DNA of 64,000 nt from Mactra quadrangularis (taxonomy: Eukaryota; Mollusca; Bivalvia; Venerida; Mactridae). Of the stretch, positions 23,778-36,260 are shown one piece after another (position 1 is the first letter of the stretch; every line of letters begins with the position of its first letter). Location of the stretch: assembly GCA_025267735.1 (NCBI GenBank), contig CM046297.1, positions 28,484,011-28,548,010 on the forward strand. Direction: 5' to 3'. The notes beneath the pieces were generated by a model. That model was not told the DNA's origin and made no database searches. It saw only the letters and a program-made list of their open reading frames with translations. The translations under genes were made by a program, and so were the position numbers.

Positions 23778-24159
23778 CAGTATACAATAACCACCAAAGG
23801 TTTGGAGACATTTTCACTTTATATGCCTACTGAATATCTTTTATCTAAAATTTGATAACAATTTATTTTTGAAATGCGTTTTAGTTTTGTTTTATATTTT
23901 GGTTATCTTTATGCTTATGACTGAGACTACGCAAATATCATAAATACTATGTCATGGAAAATTATTACATTAAACATATTTTTGAGGCTTCAGAATGTCA
24001 GATGCTGAAAAAGATAAATGTGTTGCATTCACGAAATTTGTTTACATTTTATTAGAAACCGTACTTAAATTTATTAAAAATTACGATTTAAAAAGATTAA
24101 CATCAAAATTCAAGAATTATTGTAAATTTCTTTTGTCTCCAAACTTTTGGTGGGTACTG
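23778..24159. mobile_element. Tc1/mariner-like MITE, 382 bp
   Basis: The left end CAGTATACAATAACCACCAA, then AGGTTTGGAGACA, is the inverted match of the right end TGTCTCCAAACTTTTGGTGG, then GTACTG. The right end is followed by TA. CAGTRCCCACCAAAA-type ends are typical of Tc1/mariner elements. The left copy has a three-base insertion near the tip. The interior is AT-rich without a transposase frame, so it is non-autonomous. Confidence 0.75.
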
Positions 24160-26748
24160 TATTATTAAGAACAATAGAAAATAACCGAATGTATCCGAAT
24201 GCAATAATGTTATGATGTTTGAGGCACTGAGCCGAGGCTATCCAAAATTACAGAAATAATAAAGACAGTGAGTTTTCAAAATGGTAACATTTTACTTCAA
24301 AATCTTAAGTACTATGTATGTTGCTTTGCGCCATCTTTTAATATTTTTTTCAAGTCATATTGCAGCGGTAAGTTGACTTAAGTTCGGTCCAAACTATAAA
24401 TAGTTTATTTGCCCCAGCCTTGTTGTACCCTATTGAATATACCCAAATATAACAGTTATAATTAAAAAGACCCACAAGGCTTTGAAGAAAGCAAATATTT
24501 AAACACATAATTGGAAAAGTCAGAATATTTCAAACGAAATGTAAGTTGTAAAATAGACAACGCTTACCTCTCGACATTTGAAAATGAATTACATGAATTC
24601 ATTAACGAGGCTACAATAAATTCTTCAATCATAGTAAAATTTGAAGGTGTTTGTCCCTCTGACGAAGGTTACACAACATTTAATTTAATATAAATTCCTT
24701 TTATGAACAATTTTGTTTATTATGCACAGTTTTCTAACGAAACAACGATGAAGTTTTTTGAAACCAACATCAACCTCAGTCCAATCACGTGGTTTAATTT
24801 TTAAGCTATCATAGTTCTTAATAACTTTAAGAACTATTTTAACTGAGTTTATTTTCAAATATTCAAATAAGTTAAATCAAGTTTTTTTTATTTTTCATAG
24901 CTCCATTAATTGCCCGACCACTATAGTAAAGCTCAAGACTGCAAATGTGGCATTGCCAATTCATGGGATACTCAAACATGATATAAATGCATATTTTTCG
25001 CAAACTGACCAAAACTTGTTTCGATGACCCTTAAATGTCCATGATAAATCTTTTTACTGTAATTGTTGAAAAACCTCTCGAGCCACTATTGGATAGAATA
25101 ACAACAATCGCAAAAAACAACAACAAAAACACTAAGACTATTAATTACTTAAGTGTTAGCCAAAATATGAAATCAAATTGATTTTTTCGAATCTATTCAT
25201 GCACTTATTATTGTAATGTTTCAAGAACAACGTCGTCCAAAACCTTTTTGTGGAAGACTTCAAAACCTTCAAAGAAAATTATACAAAAACATCACAAAGG
25301 AATTGACTATTGTCTGACACGAACTTTGATAATACAAAACACTCATTCATCTTAAATTGAAGTTTCTTATCAACGATAATTAATACAAAGTTAATTCTAG
25401 TCTTTTATTTCAGATATTCAAACAATATATTGACATCTTTGATGGATGAATAACTTCAAGTCCACTTTATTATTTATGTATATCTTCATACAAAAAGGGT
25501 GATGAAATTCATGCAAATAACTACAGAAGAATTCCACTATTAGGGAACATCAAAATCGCATGGCCTTAATATTGAAACCCTTTTCTTCTAAAATTAAGCA
25601 GTTATTTTGAGACTAAGAAATATATCGTATGACTTAATATGGGAACTTTTTTTCTACTCAAACTAAACATTTGGTGTGAACACTCGTCAAAAATCGCCCA
25701 GGTTTGCAATAATCAACGTAGTTTTATGGCGGAACCTTAATGACGAACATTACAATTTTAATTTATGCTCTTCAGTAATTGGAGGAAAAAAAGTATAATA
25801 ATTGGTCAAAAGCAATAAGCAGTGGTGCTCACGCGTTAAAACAACACCAGGAGCTTTGCAAACTTCCTTTAGTAAATAAGTGCCTATACACGACTTATAT
25901 TTTTCCGTAGCGTTATTTTGTATGCATCACATACATTGTAAACTGAGCAAAGAACTCCAGAGTAAGATTTTGTAACAAAATGCCACCCATTGTTAAGTTG
26001 AACAAAAGATATTAAGTTTTCACATGATAAAGTTCTGATGAAAACGTGACTTTAATGAAAGGAGCATCTTAAATACCGTGCAACCAGTGTAATCCAAACC
26101 CCTAGGAAACCCTAAATTACTCTGAATTCGGAACTCAGTGTTAGTCTCAATTTGGATATCCGCTTGAAGAATTTATGGGAAATTAACAAAGATATTTGCA
26201 AAATCGGAAATTACAAAGCAATTTACTAAGGAAGTCGAACATAGCCAGATTTTTAATACATTGTACATACATGTACATTTGTATCATAATGTCGCGCAGA
26301 TGCTTGGCTCTAATGGGTCACACTGTATTTACATATACACGCTATTGAAATAAAATTACAACTCAAATGAGTTCACTTAAATAATAGTTTTATAATAAAG
26401 AAAAAAACATTAAACCCAGCTGGTGAACACAATACAATTTTATACATAAATTAATAAACAAAGTATTGTCATACAAAAGATGCTATAATGTTGCAAGCTA
26501 TTATCTCCATATGAAACTCATAATTTCCCGAAACAAAAGACTACAGTGACACAAATGATTTCGCGTTTTCTGTGAAACCCGAGAAAGCAAAAAACTTGAG
26601 AAAATGTTGGTGAGAGCTGAGAACTGTTTTTGTATAATAACACAGAATGAGAAAGGTGTAATACTAAACGGGAGCATTCTTTAAGTTAGAAATTCTCTTT
26701 TACTGCTTTATGGTCGCTGACAATTCTTAGAAATACACATAACTGGGT
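24160..26748. other. Unannotated AT-rich stretch
   Basis: Nothing was recognised over about 2.6 kb. The short frame at 24511-24693 (60 codons) has no known relative. ACCGAATGTATCC and GAGCCGAGGC near 24185-24240 weakly resemble strings near 29950-30010 in swapped order. Confidence 0.4.
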
Positions 26749-27118
26749 TAGTGCAAAACTAGTACAAAATGTATTAACTATATGGCAATAAAGAATGATG
26801 TACAGGTCGTCCACGTAAACATTGCGTATATAAACAAAGCCGGTTTCATTACACACCAATATTTAGGGGTGAACTATTTTTTACAATTCTATAGTTAAGT
26901 TAGTATTAACTTTTTTCATAAACATATCATCATATTAAATCTACGATGTGCATAAACACTATTTAAAATAAATGTTAAATATTAAAGTGGCATGTTTAAA
27001 TCGATAAAATACTATTAATGAATCAGCTTATTCACCTATTTAGTGGGCAAGTCCATTGTTTAAAGTTACAAAAACACGCATGACCTAGAATACGACCTGT
27101 AGGCTAGTTTTGCGCTGA
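26749..27118. mobile_element. Short TIR element split by a nested MITE
   Basis: GTGCAAAACTAG near 26751 and CTAGTTTTGCGC near 27104 are inverted matches. They lie outside the 301-bp element at 26801-27101. With that insert removed, a palindromic element of about 70 bp remains. The same end, CAGCGCAAAACTAG, occurs at 62425 without a visible partner. Confidence 0.5.
26801..27101 (+). mobile_element. TA-flanked MITE, copy 1 (301 bp)
   Basis: Ends are TA-CAGGTCGT on the left and ACGACCTG-TA on the right, giving perfect 8-bp inverted tips with TA on both sides. That is the target preference of Tc1/mariner-type elements. The interior matches the copy at 53622-53920 in the same orientation (ATATTTAGGGG, TTAGTGGGCAAGTCCATTGT). 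It has no coding capacity. Confidence 0.75.
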
Positions 27119-27407
27119 TATATCAATATGTACATTGTTTTATGTAAAGCAATTATTTCCTTTCTTATGATTACAAAAACTTCTGTGGAAAAATAAAAAA
27201 AAATACTAAATTACTCTATTTTCATAACAAAAGGAGATACTATTATTTGATTTCATGTAATGCATTTTTTCCAATTTTTTTACATTGTATATTTCACAAT
27301 CTTCTGATATACAATACAAATACAAAGAAACAAAGTCTAAACAAAGATTTACAAATCAAAAAGAGGCAATAAAACTTATTTATTTAAGAACTTTGTTGCC
27401 CATATTC
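27119..27407. other. AT-rich, no feature
   Basis: Nothing was recognised. Confidence 0.4.
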
Positions 27408-27472
27408 GGAATAACCTCGGCGATCTTCTACCAAGATAATGTATCTTCGTAGATGATCGCCGAGGTTATTCC
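27408..27472. repeat. 65-bp near-perfect hairpin
   Basis: GGAATAACCTCGGCGATC (27408-27425) pairs with GATCGCCGAGGTTATTCC (27455-27472) over 18 bp. After a T/T mismatch, TCTAC pairs with GTAGA. After a C/C mismatch, AAGATA pairs with TATCTT around an ATG loop. In total 29 of 31 stem positions pair. The arms are GC-rich in AT-rich surroundings. It may be a minimal palindromic transposon or a source of a hairpin RNA; the loop is shorter than usual for animal pre-miRNA. Confidence 0.85.
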
Positions 27473-27879
27473 AAAATGTGTTGTCCTATCATTATAACAC
27501 ATTAAACTTTAAAATCCATATGCCCCCCCCGTAAAAAAACAGGCACAGTGATAGCGATACATAGCCATCCTTCACGTACAATCTATTGTATTGTTAAAAA
27601 TTCAAAACATAATTGTTTGACAGTCAACTACTCTTTTGTTAAATTGACCTGCCAAATTAAACAAAAACTTATAGATAAGAGTGTATATATTACTCACTTG
27701 TTTTGTATGACAGATATTATATGCAAACAGGACATATTGATGTACACATGTTTTCACAACACAAAACTACATTTTAAAATACATGTACATTGTACTTGTA
27801 CTACTAGTAAAAGTTCACACACACTTAATACAAGATCATTGTAGGTGTACCATCAAACAAATATGTTAAATTTTATAGT

Positions 27880-27967
27880 CAGAAGGAAAACCCCTCTAAT
27901 CCGGAAACTTCTCCAAACTGGATTTTTTCTTGGTCCGAAGCAATTCCGGTTTAGAGGGTTTTTACTG
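27880..27967. mobile_element. Pogo/Tigger-like MITE, 88 bp
   Basis: Inverted ends: CAGAAGGAAAACCCCTCTAA, then TCCGGAA, on the left; the reverse complement of CAGTAAAAACCCTCTAAACC, then GGAAT, on the right. CCTCTAATCCGGA-type ends are a hallmark of pogo/Tigger elements. TA follows the right end. There is no room for a transposase. A 98-codon frame just upstream (27548-27844) has no recognised relative. Confidence 0.7.
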
Positions 27968-28607
27968 TACATGTATATTCATAACTCCTTGTTTTGAAAA
28001 ATAGACGTGTGTTTTGTTCCATTGTCACGCCAAGTTATAAAATACATACATGTAGTGTAAAGAGAGATAGACTTTGTACTAAGAAAATCATACCACATTG
28101 TTCGCTCAAGGAGACCGGAAATTAAATAACACCACGTGACTGGGATGTAGACAGCAGCTTAAGGCATCTAATTAAGTAAATGGAAAACACAAGTAATGTT
28201 TGTCTTAAATTATACTTAGCGAACTCTGGGCCACACTCTGTACGGTTTTTATACAATGGTTATTTTATTTAGAAGCAATTATATTTAGAAAATAACAGAT
28301 CTTGTAGGCTTTGATGCAAGCATAATAGCTGGGCACAGACAGACCATTTCATAATAATAATTTGAAAAGAAAAAGACACTCAGCACTTTAAGTCAGAAGA
28401 ATAAGTACACAGTGGAGGTTAGCGTTTATATATGACAGCATTAAGCGCTTAGAGCCAAGACCGAGCGCTAAGCGGCAAGCGTTTTTTGTTTACTTGTTAG
28501 AAGATACATGTATATTGGAACTGCACTAAGCAATGTGGGCACCAACTTGAGAACCCTGGGCTTGAAATCGATTGAAGATCTTAACTTATGTACCTAATCA
28601 TCTAGAG
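27968..28607. other. Unannotated stretch
   Basis: A small inverted repeat, CGCTTAG/CTAAGCG, lies near 28445-28475. Nothing else was recognised. Confidence 0.4.
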
Positions 28608-28682
28608 CGGGCGTGGTCGAGTCGTTTTGACAGTGGACAGTTTATCACTGGATAGCCAGCTTAACATTGGTTCAAATTATAT
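28608..28682 (+). mobile_element. tRNA-like relic
   Basis: An A-box-like GTGGTCGAGTCG and a B-box-like GGTTCAAATT are spaced as in a tRNA with a long variable arm. The acceptor stem is not paired and no SINE body follows. It is probably a decayed SINE head or tRNA pseudogene. Confidence 0.35.
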
Positions 28683-31006
28683 ATAATATCAAACTCGTTG
28701 TTTTCATGAGCAAGGAAGGTTACCATTCAAGCTCAGCACTGAGAGACCAAGAAGCATACTCGAGATTAGTAAAAGTTGTGGGAGTTTGTTTCACACTCGA
28801 GCTGTAACAAATAGAATTATAATTAAAAATATAATTAACCGCTCCTAACATAGTAAAGGGCATTCGGAACTCCTCGGCAAATTTCTGCGTAAATATATAC
28901 ATCGTAAATGATCTTCTTTGTATCCCGAATGGCCCATGGTCATCAAACTCAAATCATTTCAATATACCCTGGCTTTTATGGTCGATGGTACATGTAAATA
29001 GATTACATGTAGTATTAAACAAAATGCAAACATGCCAGCCAGTATCATTCCAATAAGTTTCACTCACTTGAACCTTATATAAAATCTATGAACAGCAGAA
29101 GCATGTAAGCTTTTCATAAAACCTACATCATATCTGATATTTGAAATGATCTGTTATTATACAACATGAAAATGATTAAAACTATAAAATGCGACGTTGT
29201 TACCATAGCAACCATTATACACATAATATACTTCAATACTGCTATTTTTGATATGAAATCTTATATAAGTGATTATATCTCTTTTCATACACTACATGTA
29301 AAACAAGTTCAGCCTCAGATGTGTGCTGGAAAATTAATTCAAATGTCCATACTTTGATTAATATAGTACTTATAGATGGAAAATACCAATAGAAATCCAA
29401 CTATTTTTATCACGAATATTATACATCGAGCTAGATCTCTTTTATAAGGTTAGCATGGTAAATGTCTTTCTCAAACATAATCAATACGCAGAAACATGCT
29501 CGTTGTGAGGCAGAATTGTCTCCTACTAGATAACCCTTGGTCGTATATTACACCAGGTTTAATAAACAATGATGTTCGTCAAGCTGAAATTCTAAAGACT
29601 TTTGGCTAATGTTTTCCAAAGGGTTTGAAGCCTGTAAGTGGTCACTTTCCGGCCGTTTCTCTATACAAGTACAATTTAGATGGGCAAATTATAAAAAAGA
29701 CTCAAATTCTTAGCTTGTAAAATATACGACATAAAATAGTCAAACTCTTTAAAATGTGGTCTATAGCTATAAAATGCTTAAACTCTTCGGACTGAAGTAT
29801 AATACAATATAAATGATTTACACTAACTCATTAATTGCCGTCAGATTCCTGATGACGTCAAACTTTTTAAAGTGTAACAAAAAAACTACGATCAGGACTT
29901 TTTGGAACATTAGCTCGACTGATGATGTTATATGTTGTTTGATGAAAAGAGCCGAGGACTGCCAAAAGTACAGGAGATAAGTTGAAGTAAATGGAACATG
30001 ACCGAATATATCCAAGTATAAATCACGAAGCAGTTGATGAACTAGATAATTAAATAGATGACAATTCGAAAATCATCTTGGATAATATCAACGTAAACGT
30101 CCGAGTAAACTTGTCTCGATATCTCGGACATCCTTGAAAACAAATTTCCTAGGACATAAATGATATTTTCTGACAAATAATCAATCTAAATATCATTTTC
30201 TTATAAAAAATGAGTGACGTCATCAAATAATCTCTTATAAAAACGATTTAATCTTGATACCAAAGTAATTACCGGACAATAAACACGATTGTTTTTCGGA
30301 TAATTCATTTTTCGGATAAAATATAAAATTACTCAAAAATGTCTTAGATATCTGACTTGATGAATTACTATATCTGTAGGAAACAGTGTCTATAAAAATC
30401 TATCAACTTAAACCCTCGTGATAGTTTCAAATAAATCTCAACTGTCACTTATTTAGTTGGTTTTGTTTGTTTGAACCAATCAGCGAAAGTGGTTAATATC
30501 TAGATGAAATTTTCCAATGATAAACAATGATGATTACATTTTATATTATTTTATTAGCTTGTCTACAAACAATGGCACTAAAGATTTAAAAAGAGAGAAT
30601 CTTAAACACTGTTTAAAGACAGACATGCATTAAAGATGTCCATAGTTGGACACACGTTAGAAAATTTAATTTCGAAAAGCTTTCAAGGCAACGTCAAAAT
30701 ATCATCAACATTGCCTTAAAACCAATTACTTTAATTCTAAAAGAATCTTGATTTTTTTTCAGTTTTCACTCAAATAAAGATTGTATTTCTGAACTAATTT
30801 ATATTAAATATCTCAACACTGAATGAAATGTGTGATGCAATTTTATCACCAAATTTGTCTATGGTGGTGTCATTCATATGATGCGTATATGTAAAACCTC
30901 AAGCCTTATTTTAATAGCCTGTCAAATAGTTTAAGAACTGATTGAATGTCATATTTTAACTTTCCAAGGTATTTTGAGGGCCATCTTGGACGCCATCTTG
31001 GATTTC
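28683..31006. other. Unannotated AT-rich stretch
   Basis: Nothing was recognised over 2.3 kb. Frames of 60-65 codons on both strands are without relatives. Confidence 0.4.
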
Positions 31007-31378
31007 TCATAACCATGCCAAGATATGACAAAGACAGTACCCAAGTCCGAAAATAAGATATAATTCAGATTGAGCAACATTTGTCCCTAAAATTAAAACA
31101 TGCCGTAGATTTAACAGCCTACTCAATTGGATTAATTTTTTGCAAATCAAACAAAAATATGAAATGCAAATGTTTACATGAGGAAATAACACAGACAGAA
31201 TCAGTAAAAACAAAACACAGGGGGTATTTAAATGAAGGACACGGAAAACACCGATTCTCTTCCAGTGATGTTTGTACGAAGAAAACGGAAATAGCCGAAG
31301 GTTAACGAATGGAGACGATGTGGGAGTAGTAACATGTATACTCTCAAGAAGGATACATTTCAATATAAAAGAAACCAC
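31007..31378 (-). CDS. Doubtful 123-codon frame, unrecognised
   Basis: This is the longest frame in the window outside tandem repeats. The peptide is rich in Leu, Ile, Cys and Phe, with hydrophobic stretches around residues 50-75 and near the C-terminus, which AT-rich antisense sequence also produces. A 74-codon forward frame with Lys/Glu-rich composition overlaps it at 31081-31305. Neither matches a family I know. I would not treat either as a gene without transcript support. Confidence 0.1.
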   Translation of the reverse strand: MVSFILKCILLESIHVTTPTSSPFVNLRLFPFSSYKHHWKRIGVFRVLHLNTPCVLFLLILSVLFPHVNICISYFCLICKKLIQLSRLLNLRHVLILGTNVAQSELYLIFGLGYCLCHILAWL

Positions 31379-31643
31379 TAAAAATAATCCATTTTAGAAA
31401 ATCGTTTAAATTATGGGCAAAATAACTTTACGGTAATTTATGGTTCCAGATAAGGCAATGTAATTAAATACACCAAGATAGTATCTTTTTTTCTGTGATA
31501 AATCTCAGTTCTTAAACTGTTTTCAGTCAGGAAAAAAACAACATTGACAAAATTAAGTAAAAATTGATTAATACCACACAAAAAGCAATCGATTTACTAA
31601 AAGCAATAACTGTGAAAGGTTTTGAATTTTATCAAAGACATAA

Positions 31644-31856
31644 GTGTCAATCACGATAATAAAATGGATTTTCGAAGCTGACATATCAAATATAGGCATT
31701 CCGAGGAATCTCTGTCGCGCCGATAAGAAAATTTCTCGTCTCGTTCGAGACGTGATATCAACACGCCGTGACGGAATTAATTACGTTCCGGACGCTGGGT
31801 TTTATCACATACTAGAATGTTCCAAACAGAATCGATGGCTGTTACCAAGTTACTAG
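31644..31856 (+). CDS. Doubtful 70-codon frame in a GC-richer patch
   Basis: Residues 10-68 have a balanced mix of charged and hydrophobic residues, for example RNLCRADKKISRLVRDVIS. The patch at 31690-31800 has clearly more CpG than its flanks, and includes the 16-bp palindrome CGTCTCGTTCGAGACG at 31737-31752. That would suit a coding exon or a fragment of an old element. No family is recognised, no splice partner was found, and the start codon may be incidental. Confidence 0.15.
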   Translation: MSITIIKWIFEADISNIGIPRNLCRADKKISRLVRDVISTRRDGINYVPDAGFYHILECSKQNRWLLPSY

Positions 31857-32992
31857 ATATCTTTATTCAGTTACAAGAGAATTAATGTATATAGCGATGT
31901 AATTAATGTGAACAATTTTCCCCTGATTAAAACCCATGTCTGATATCTGCGAGTGTGGCATCGTTGTGTTAAAGACAATAGTTTAATTGATATCACACGG
32001 CCATATATAGAAATGACATCTCTTCAATAAATCGCGATATCGCTTCTGTTCGTCTCTAAATAATAAAACAGTTTCTATAGATAATGGCAAATAAATTTAA
32101 TTAATTTCTTGCAAGAGGTTCTATTAATTATAATCTGATTAGGAAAAATGTTTTGTTTCACAGTTAATGAACACAAAAGTGTTATTTCTGAAGGCGTTCA
32201 TTAATTGCGTATTATATTATGCTTGTAATTATACGTTTTAAGTTCCTTTGTCTTTGATTCCTACATTTGGACAGGACTTAGTCTATGGACAATGCTTTCA
32301 AATGGCTCCAAAAGACGCAACAAATTTTAGTTTAAAAATCAATTTAGAAAGAAATGCTCTTCAGTAATGGAGGAAATAAATAAATAAAAATGTACATGTA
32401 ACAAGCAAATTTTCTACACAGTTTGTTTTAAATTAAATACCACATTCAAAAGACTATAGAAATATTCCTTTTAAACCGTTTCGAATTTGATAAAACTATA
32501 ATATGTACATGAAATATATATAAATGGTGGACTGACCAGTAATAACTTCTTGGACATAACAATTGGCACGAGTATGGCTTTTAATATCAATATTCATCAG
32601 AATTCTACATATGAAAGGCTGAATTTGATTTGTTTGGCTAATGATTCTTGCTTTCTTTATAAGGCCATACTAAATTGATTCCTTGTTTGAGGTAAAACCT
32701 AACCTAACCTTAACATAAAATCAATTTGGTACGACATTATCATTCAAGAGTACTTGTTTTATTCGTCAAGCAGCATAGCAATTACAACTAAGATCTTCAG
32801 AACTTCAGACTACGAATCAGCAATAGCGTAGGCTTTTTCCGAATGTCCGAAGCTCTTCCGAATATGTACTAAATTAATTTCCCTCACTTAACAATAGCTT
32901 TCAAAATAGCAATGTTATAATCAGAACCTAGGACAAACAAATACAAGGGGCTACTGAAAACATCAGACGTACTCCCTTTGTAGCATTGTGTT
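31857..32992. other. Unannotated AT-rich stretch
   Basis: Nothing was recognised. AACCTAACCTAACC near 32696-32710 is a short simple repeat. Confidence 0.4.
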
Positions 32993-33066
32993 TATCTCGA
33001 CTATACGTTATCTCGACTATTTTTCGACAGTCCCAACAAAGTCGAGATAAAGAGAAATGACTGTAT
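32993..33066. mobile_element. Pogo/Tigger-like end or mini-element
   Basis: TTATCTCGACTATACGTTAT, then CTCGACTATTTTTCGACAGT, faces AAAGTCGAGATAAAGAGAAA, then TGACTG, in inverted orientation. The motif ATCTCGACT occurs twice on the left and once inverted on the right. This resembles the repeated motifs at Tigger-like ends. The exact left limit is uncertain. Confidence 0.45.
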
Positions 33067-33186
33067 AGAAGACTTTGTAAATCTAAATATCATCAGTTGT
33101 ATTTATGTATTTAAGTATTATTTTTGTATATTTGTACAACTTGAATATAAAAACATATATATTATACAATATAAAACATGTGCATT

Positions 33187-33449
33187 GCCACTCTTAATAG
33201 CTTTTATTTAAATTTGGTTTAACGCTGTGTTCAACACAAATTTAGGTCATATATACGACAGCCAGCTCTTCTGACAATATGTTTCCTGGACACTTTTCTA
33301 TCACCAGTACTAACTTACACTACCACGAGGCTGACAACTCATGTATAGGGAATGACCTACCGCGACCGGGCTCGAACCCGCGATCTCCGGATTCGAAGTC
33401 AGACATGCTAACCACTACGCCACGGCCGCGGCTGCGCCGCTCTTAATAG
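33187..33449 (-). mobile_element. tRNA-derived SINE with 14-bp target-site duplication (head type A)
   Basis: The element (33201-33435) lies between GCCACTCTTAATAG (33187-33200) and GCCGCTCTTAATAG (33436-33449). On the minus strand it has the A box TGGCGTAGTGGTTAGCAT and the B box GGGTTCGAGCCC. The body matches the copy at 22601, and the tail ends in TTGTGTTGAACACAGCGTTA. It is probably close to the family consensus. Confidence 0.92.
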
Positions 33450-34709
33450 AGTTATAAAAGACAATACGTTCAGTAAAGAACTAAAATTATCGAACATTGA
33501 CCAGCAATATACATGTAGTTATTTTGAGATATAGCTGTATACTCTTTTCACAATCCTCAAATGAAAAAATCGAAACAAAATAATAATACACTATATACGT
33601 CTCAAATCAATCTTATACAACTAGGCGTCCATCATACGCAAACATTTTTTCGGGAGGAGGGGGGGGGGGTTAGGAGAAATTGTTCGTTTAGAAGAAATCT
33701 TAGTCAGATACTATATTGTTATTTTCTATTCTGAAAGAAAACTTGCTGGCAGTATGTATAGAAACTATTATCCACATTGTGAAATAACGGAAATTAAAGT
33801 AAGCAATCTTAGAAATCATTTTGGCTCCCGCTTCCATGAAATCAGAAATAATGGCACTGTTTCCTAATATGGAAAAACGAGATAAATATCTAAAATAACA
33901 TAACTTAGACAATCGGTTTAAAAAACAATTCTTGAGGGAAAACTATGCTTAGATTGATTTTTGGTATTTGTTGATAAATGCATGAAAGATTTGTATATCA
34001 TATAAAAATGATTTTTTATCTCTACAAAATTACGTCTTTTACGTCATTTTAACGTCATTACGTCATTATCAGAATGGAAATTTGAGTAATTTTACCTGCA
34101 CGTTATGTCATAATTAAACCGTCGGTGTCATAATTGTCAAGACAATTTACCTCATAAATACGTAATTACGTCATATGCATTGGGATAGCAAAGTGGGTTA
34201 GTTTTTACTAAATCATATAATTATACTATACTATGTGACATATTTTAGATCATAATTAAATGTACTTCAGTCAAAATGTCATTTTCTGTAAGTTGAATAC
34301 AAAGGCGTATGAATATAAATGTAATGTAATGTGTAATACGTCATAATCATTGTGTAATCATGAATTAAAATAGATATGGTTTACATCACAATTCAAATGT
34401 ACGAATGCCAACTTTATACATACATTTTTGTTTATATCATCATGGCGAGCTTGTACTATTAACAATCAATAGTTTTAGTAATTTTCATCGACTCTTACGA
34501 ACAAAACCGAGTCAGTCCGATTAAAAAGATACTGCAAATCTCATGCGGATAACTTGGGCGGTATAATTGTAATCACAGTCCGAGAGAGTGAGTACCTTCA
34601 GCGTAATTAAAATTATCACTTAGTCTATCTTGTCCGCCTCTGCTATGAATCAACCAATGAAACATAATGCGTAGCAAGATAAGGTGTGATTAAAAAATGT
34701 TTTTAATAG
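33450..34709. other. Unannotated stretch with poly-G tract
   Basis: A G-run of about 12 lies near 33658-33670. Several ACGTCATT copies occur at 34031-34070. No gene was recognised. Confidence 0.45.
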
Positions 34710-35092
34710 CATCGTCGGTTATCCCTCGATACATTACTCCGCTTTGCTGCGTTATGTACCGTGGGCCATTTGGTTAAGAAAATTTCGTAATCGTGAATAG
34801 TAAATGATGCAGTTTCATTGGTTCCGCAAGGAAACCACTGCGGAAAACTAGCCAATGAAATAACGCAACCATTTTTTGAAAATAATCATGTGCGATTGTT
34901 TTTTTTATCAAGAAAACTCCAGTATGACGTCATTGTTATTTAATTAGGTATTTAATTGTAACACGCGATTTCATTGGAAGAAGATTGGTCTCCCTTGCCT
35001 CATGCATATTCATGAAAACGAGATTTTGCCAGTCAAATTACTCACGGTACGTATGGAGTGAAGCGGAAGAAAGAACTTTGGTGCCGACGATG
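34710..35092 (+). mobile_element. 383-bp MITE, copy 1
   Basis: The ends are CATCGTCGG (34710-34718) and CCGACGATG (35084-35092), a 9-bp perfect inverted repeat. The whole length matches the minus-strand copy at 49614-49996, which is also 383 bp. An internal hairpin, TTTCATTGG...CCAATGAAA (34813-34860) with an inner TTCCGCA/TGCGGAA stem, is kept in both copies. It has no coding capacity. It is a non-autonomous DNA transposon by structure; the superfamily is unclear because target duplications are not obvious. Confidence 0.8.
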
Positions 35093-35811
35093 ATTTAATA
35101 AGTGACAGGGATCAATCAACAAATTGGATAGAATAGTAACCTTACACGAACACAAAACATAAAACAAAAAACATTTAATTAATCATTAAATTCGTTCTGC
35201 AAACCATTCATCCATTAAATTTAATACAAAAAACTATCCCCAAAACTAGAGATTTTTTGTCAATTTCATCTAAACAGAATTGAACGAAATGATAGCGAAT
35301 CTGCGAAAAATAAACGAAATTGACATTTTCTCTTTGGGTTCAATTTTGTTAACAGGATAAACGAAATGATCCCAAAAAACAAAATGAACGAAATTGGTCA
35401 AATGTCTTTTAGTTACGAGAAAGTTTTGACGACACAATCTCATATATTACATTCAGTGTGATGCTTTTTGCTGCTTAATTTTGTTCTGGTGGTCGAGAAT
35501 GATGGATAGGCAAGAATTTAGCGATTTGACGATAGCGGTCATTATCTCAGTAATGGGCGATAACTCAATTTTTCATTCACTTTACCTCAATCAATCAAAC
35601 AGACAGGATCTAAAACAAAAAACTTTGTAAATAGTTTAGAATATCTGTTTCTGTGTTTGGAGTGAATTGTGTTTAGTAATGGTTAAAATGCTGTTGTTTT
35701 GTTGTTTTGTTTGTTTATTTATGTGGTATTATAGCTTCCAATTTGAAATCATAATAATTATATTATATACGCGTAGTAGTATGCATGTATATGTCTACAT
35801 AATTATATAGA

Positions 35812-35957
35812 ATAGTTCATTTTTTCTCAACTGTCAAAGTTTGAATAATTTCACGGTGGATGAGTACACACTATCGCAATATCACGAGTGTTAGACAAAG
35901 AGCACGAAGTCACCGTGAAATTATTCATGTTTTGACAGTTGAGAAAAACCGAACTAT
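35812..35957. mobile_element. TIR element, copy 1 (146 bp)
   Basis: Left ATAGTTCATTTTTTCTCAAC, then TGTCAAAGTTTGAATAATTT and CACGGTG, is an inverted match of the right arm ending in CTCAACTGTC-type complement and GAACTAT. The arms are about 46 bp. The element at 52302-52543 has the same arms with a different, longer interior. It is non-autonomous. Confidence 0.85.
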
Positions 35958-35970
35958 AATATGTGGTATA

Positions 35971-36010
35971 CAGTGCCCACCCCAAAAAATCTTTGACCAA
36001 AGGAAATTTG
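35971..36010 (+). mobile_element. Solo Tc1/mariner-like TIR
   Basis: CAGTGCCCACCCCAAAAAAT is preceded by TA. It matches the end class of the element at 23778. No facing end was found nearby. Confidence 0.4.
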
Positions 36011-36260
36011 GACAGTAGGTAATGATGAAAACTACAATTAGTTTTACTATAATTAAAATTTATCCATAACCAAAAGTATGAATCATATGCCGATAAATTT
36101 ATTAATATTGAATTTGGAATGTGATAAGTTGACATTTTGTTTTATTTTTGTGAGTAAATATGTATCCCTTTATCCCAACGACGGAATGTTTTTCTGAGAT
36201 CTTTTGGCGGGAGCCGTAGTTTAAAGCTATATGCGTATGTTCTTTTGTATTTAAATTTCA

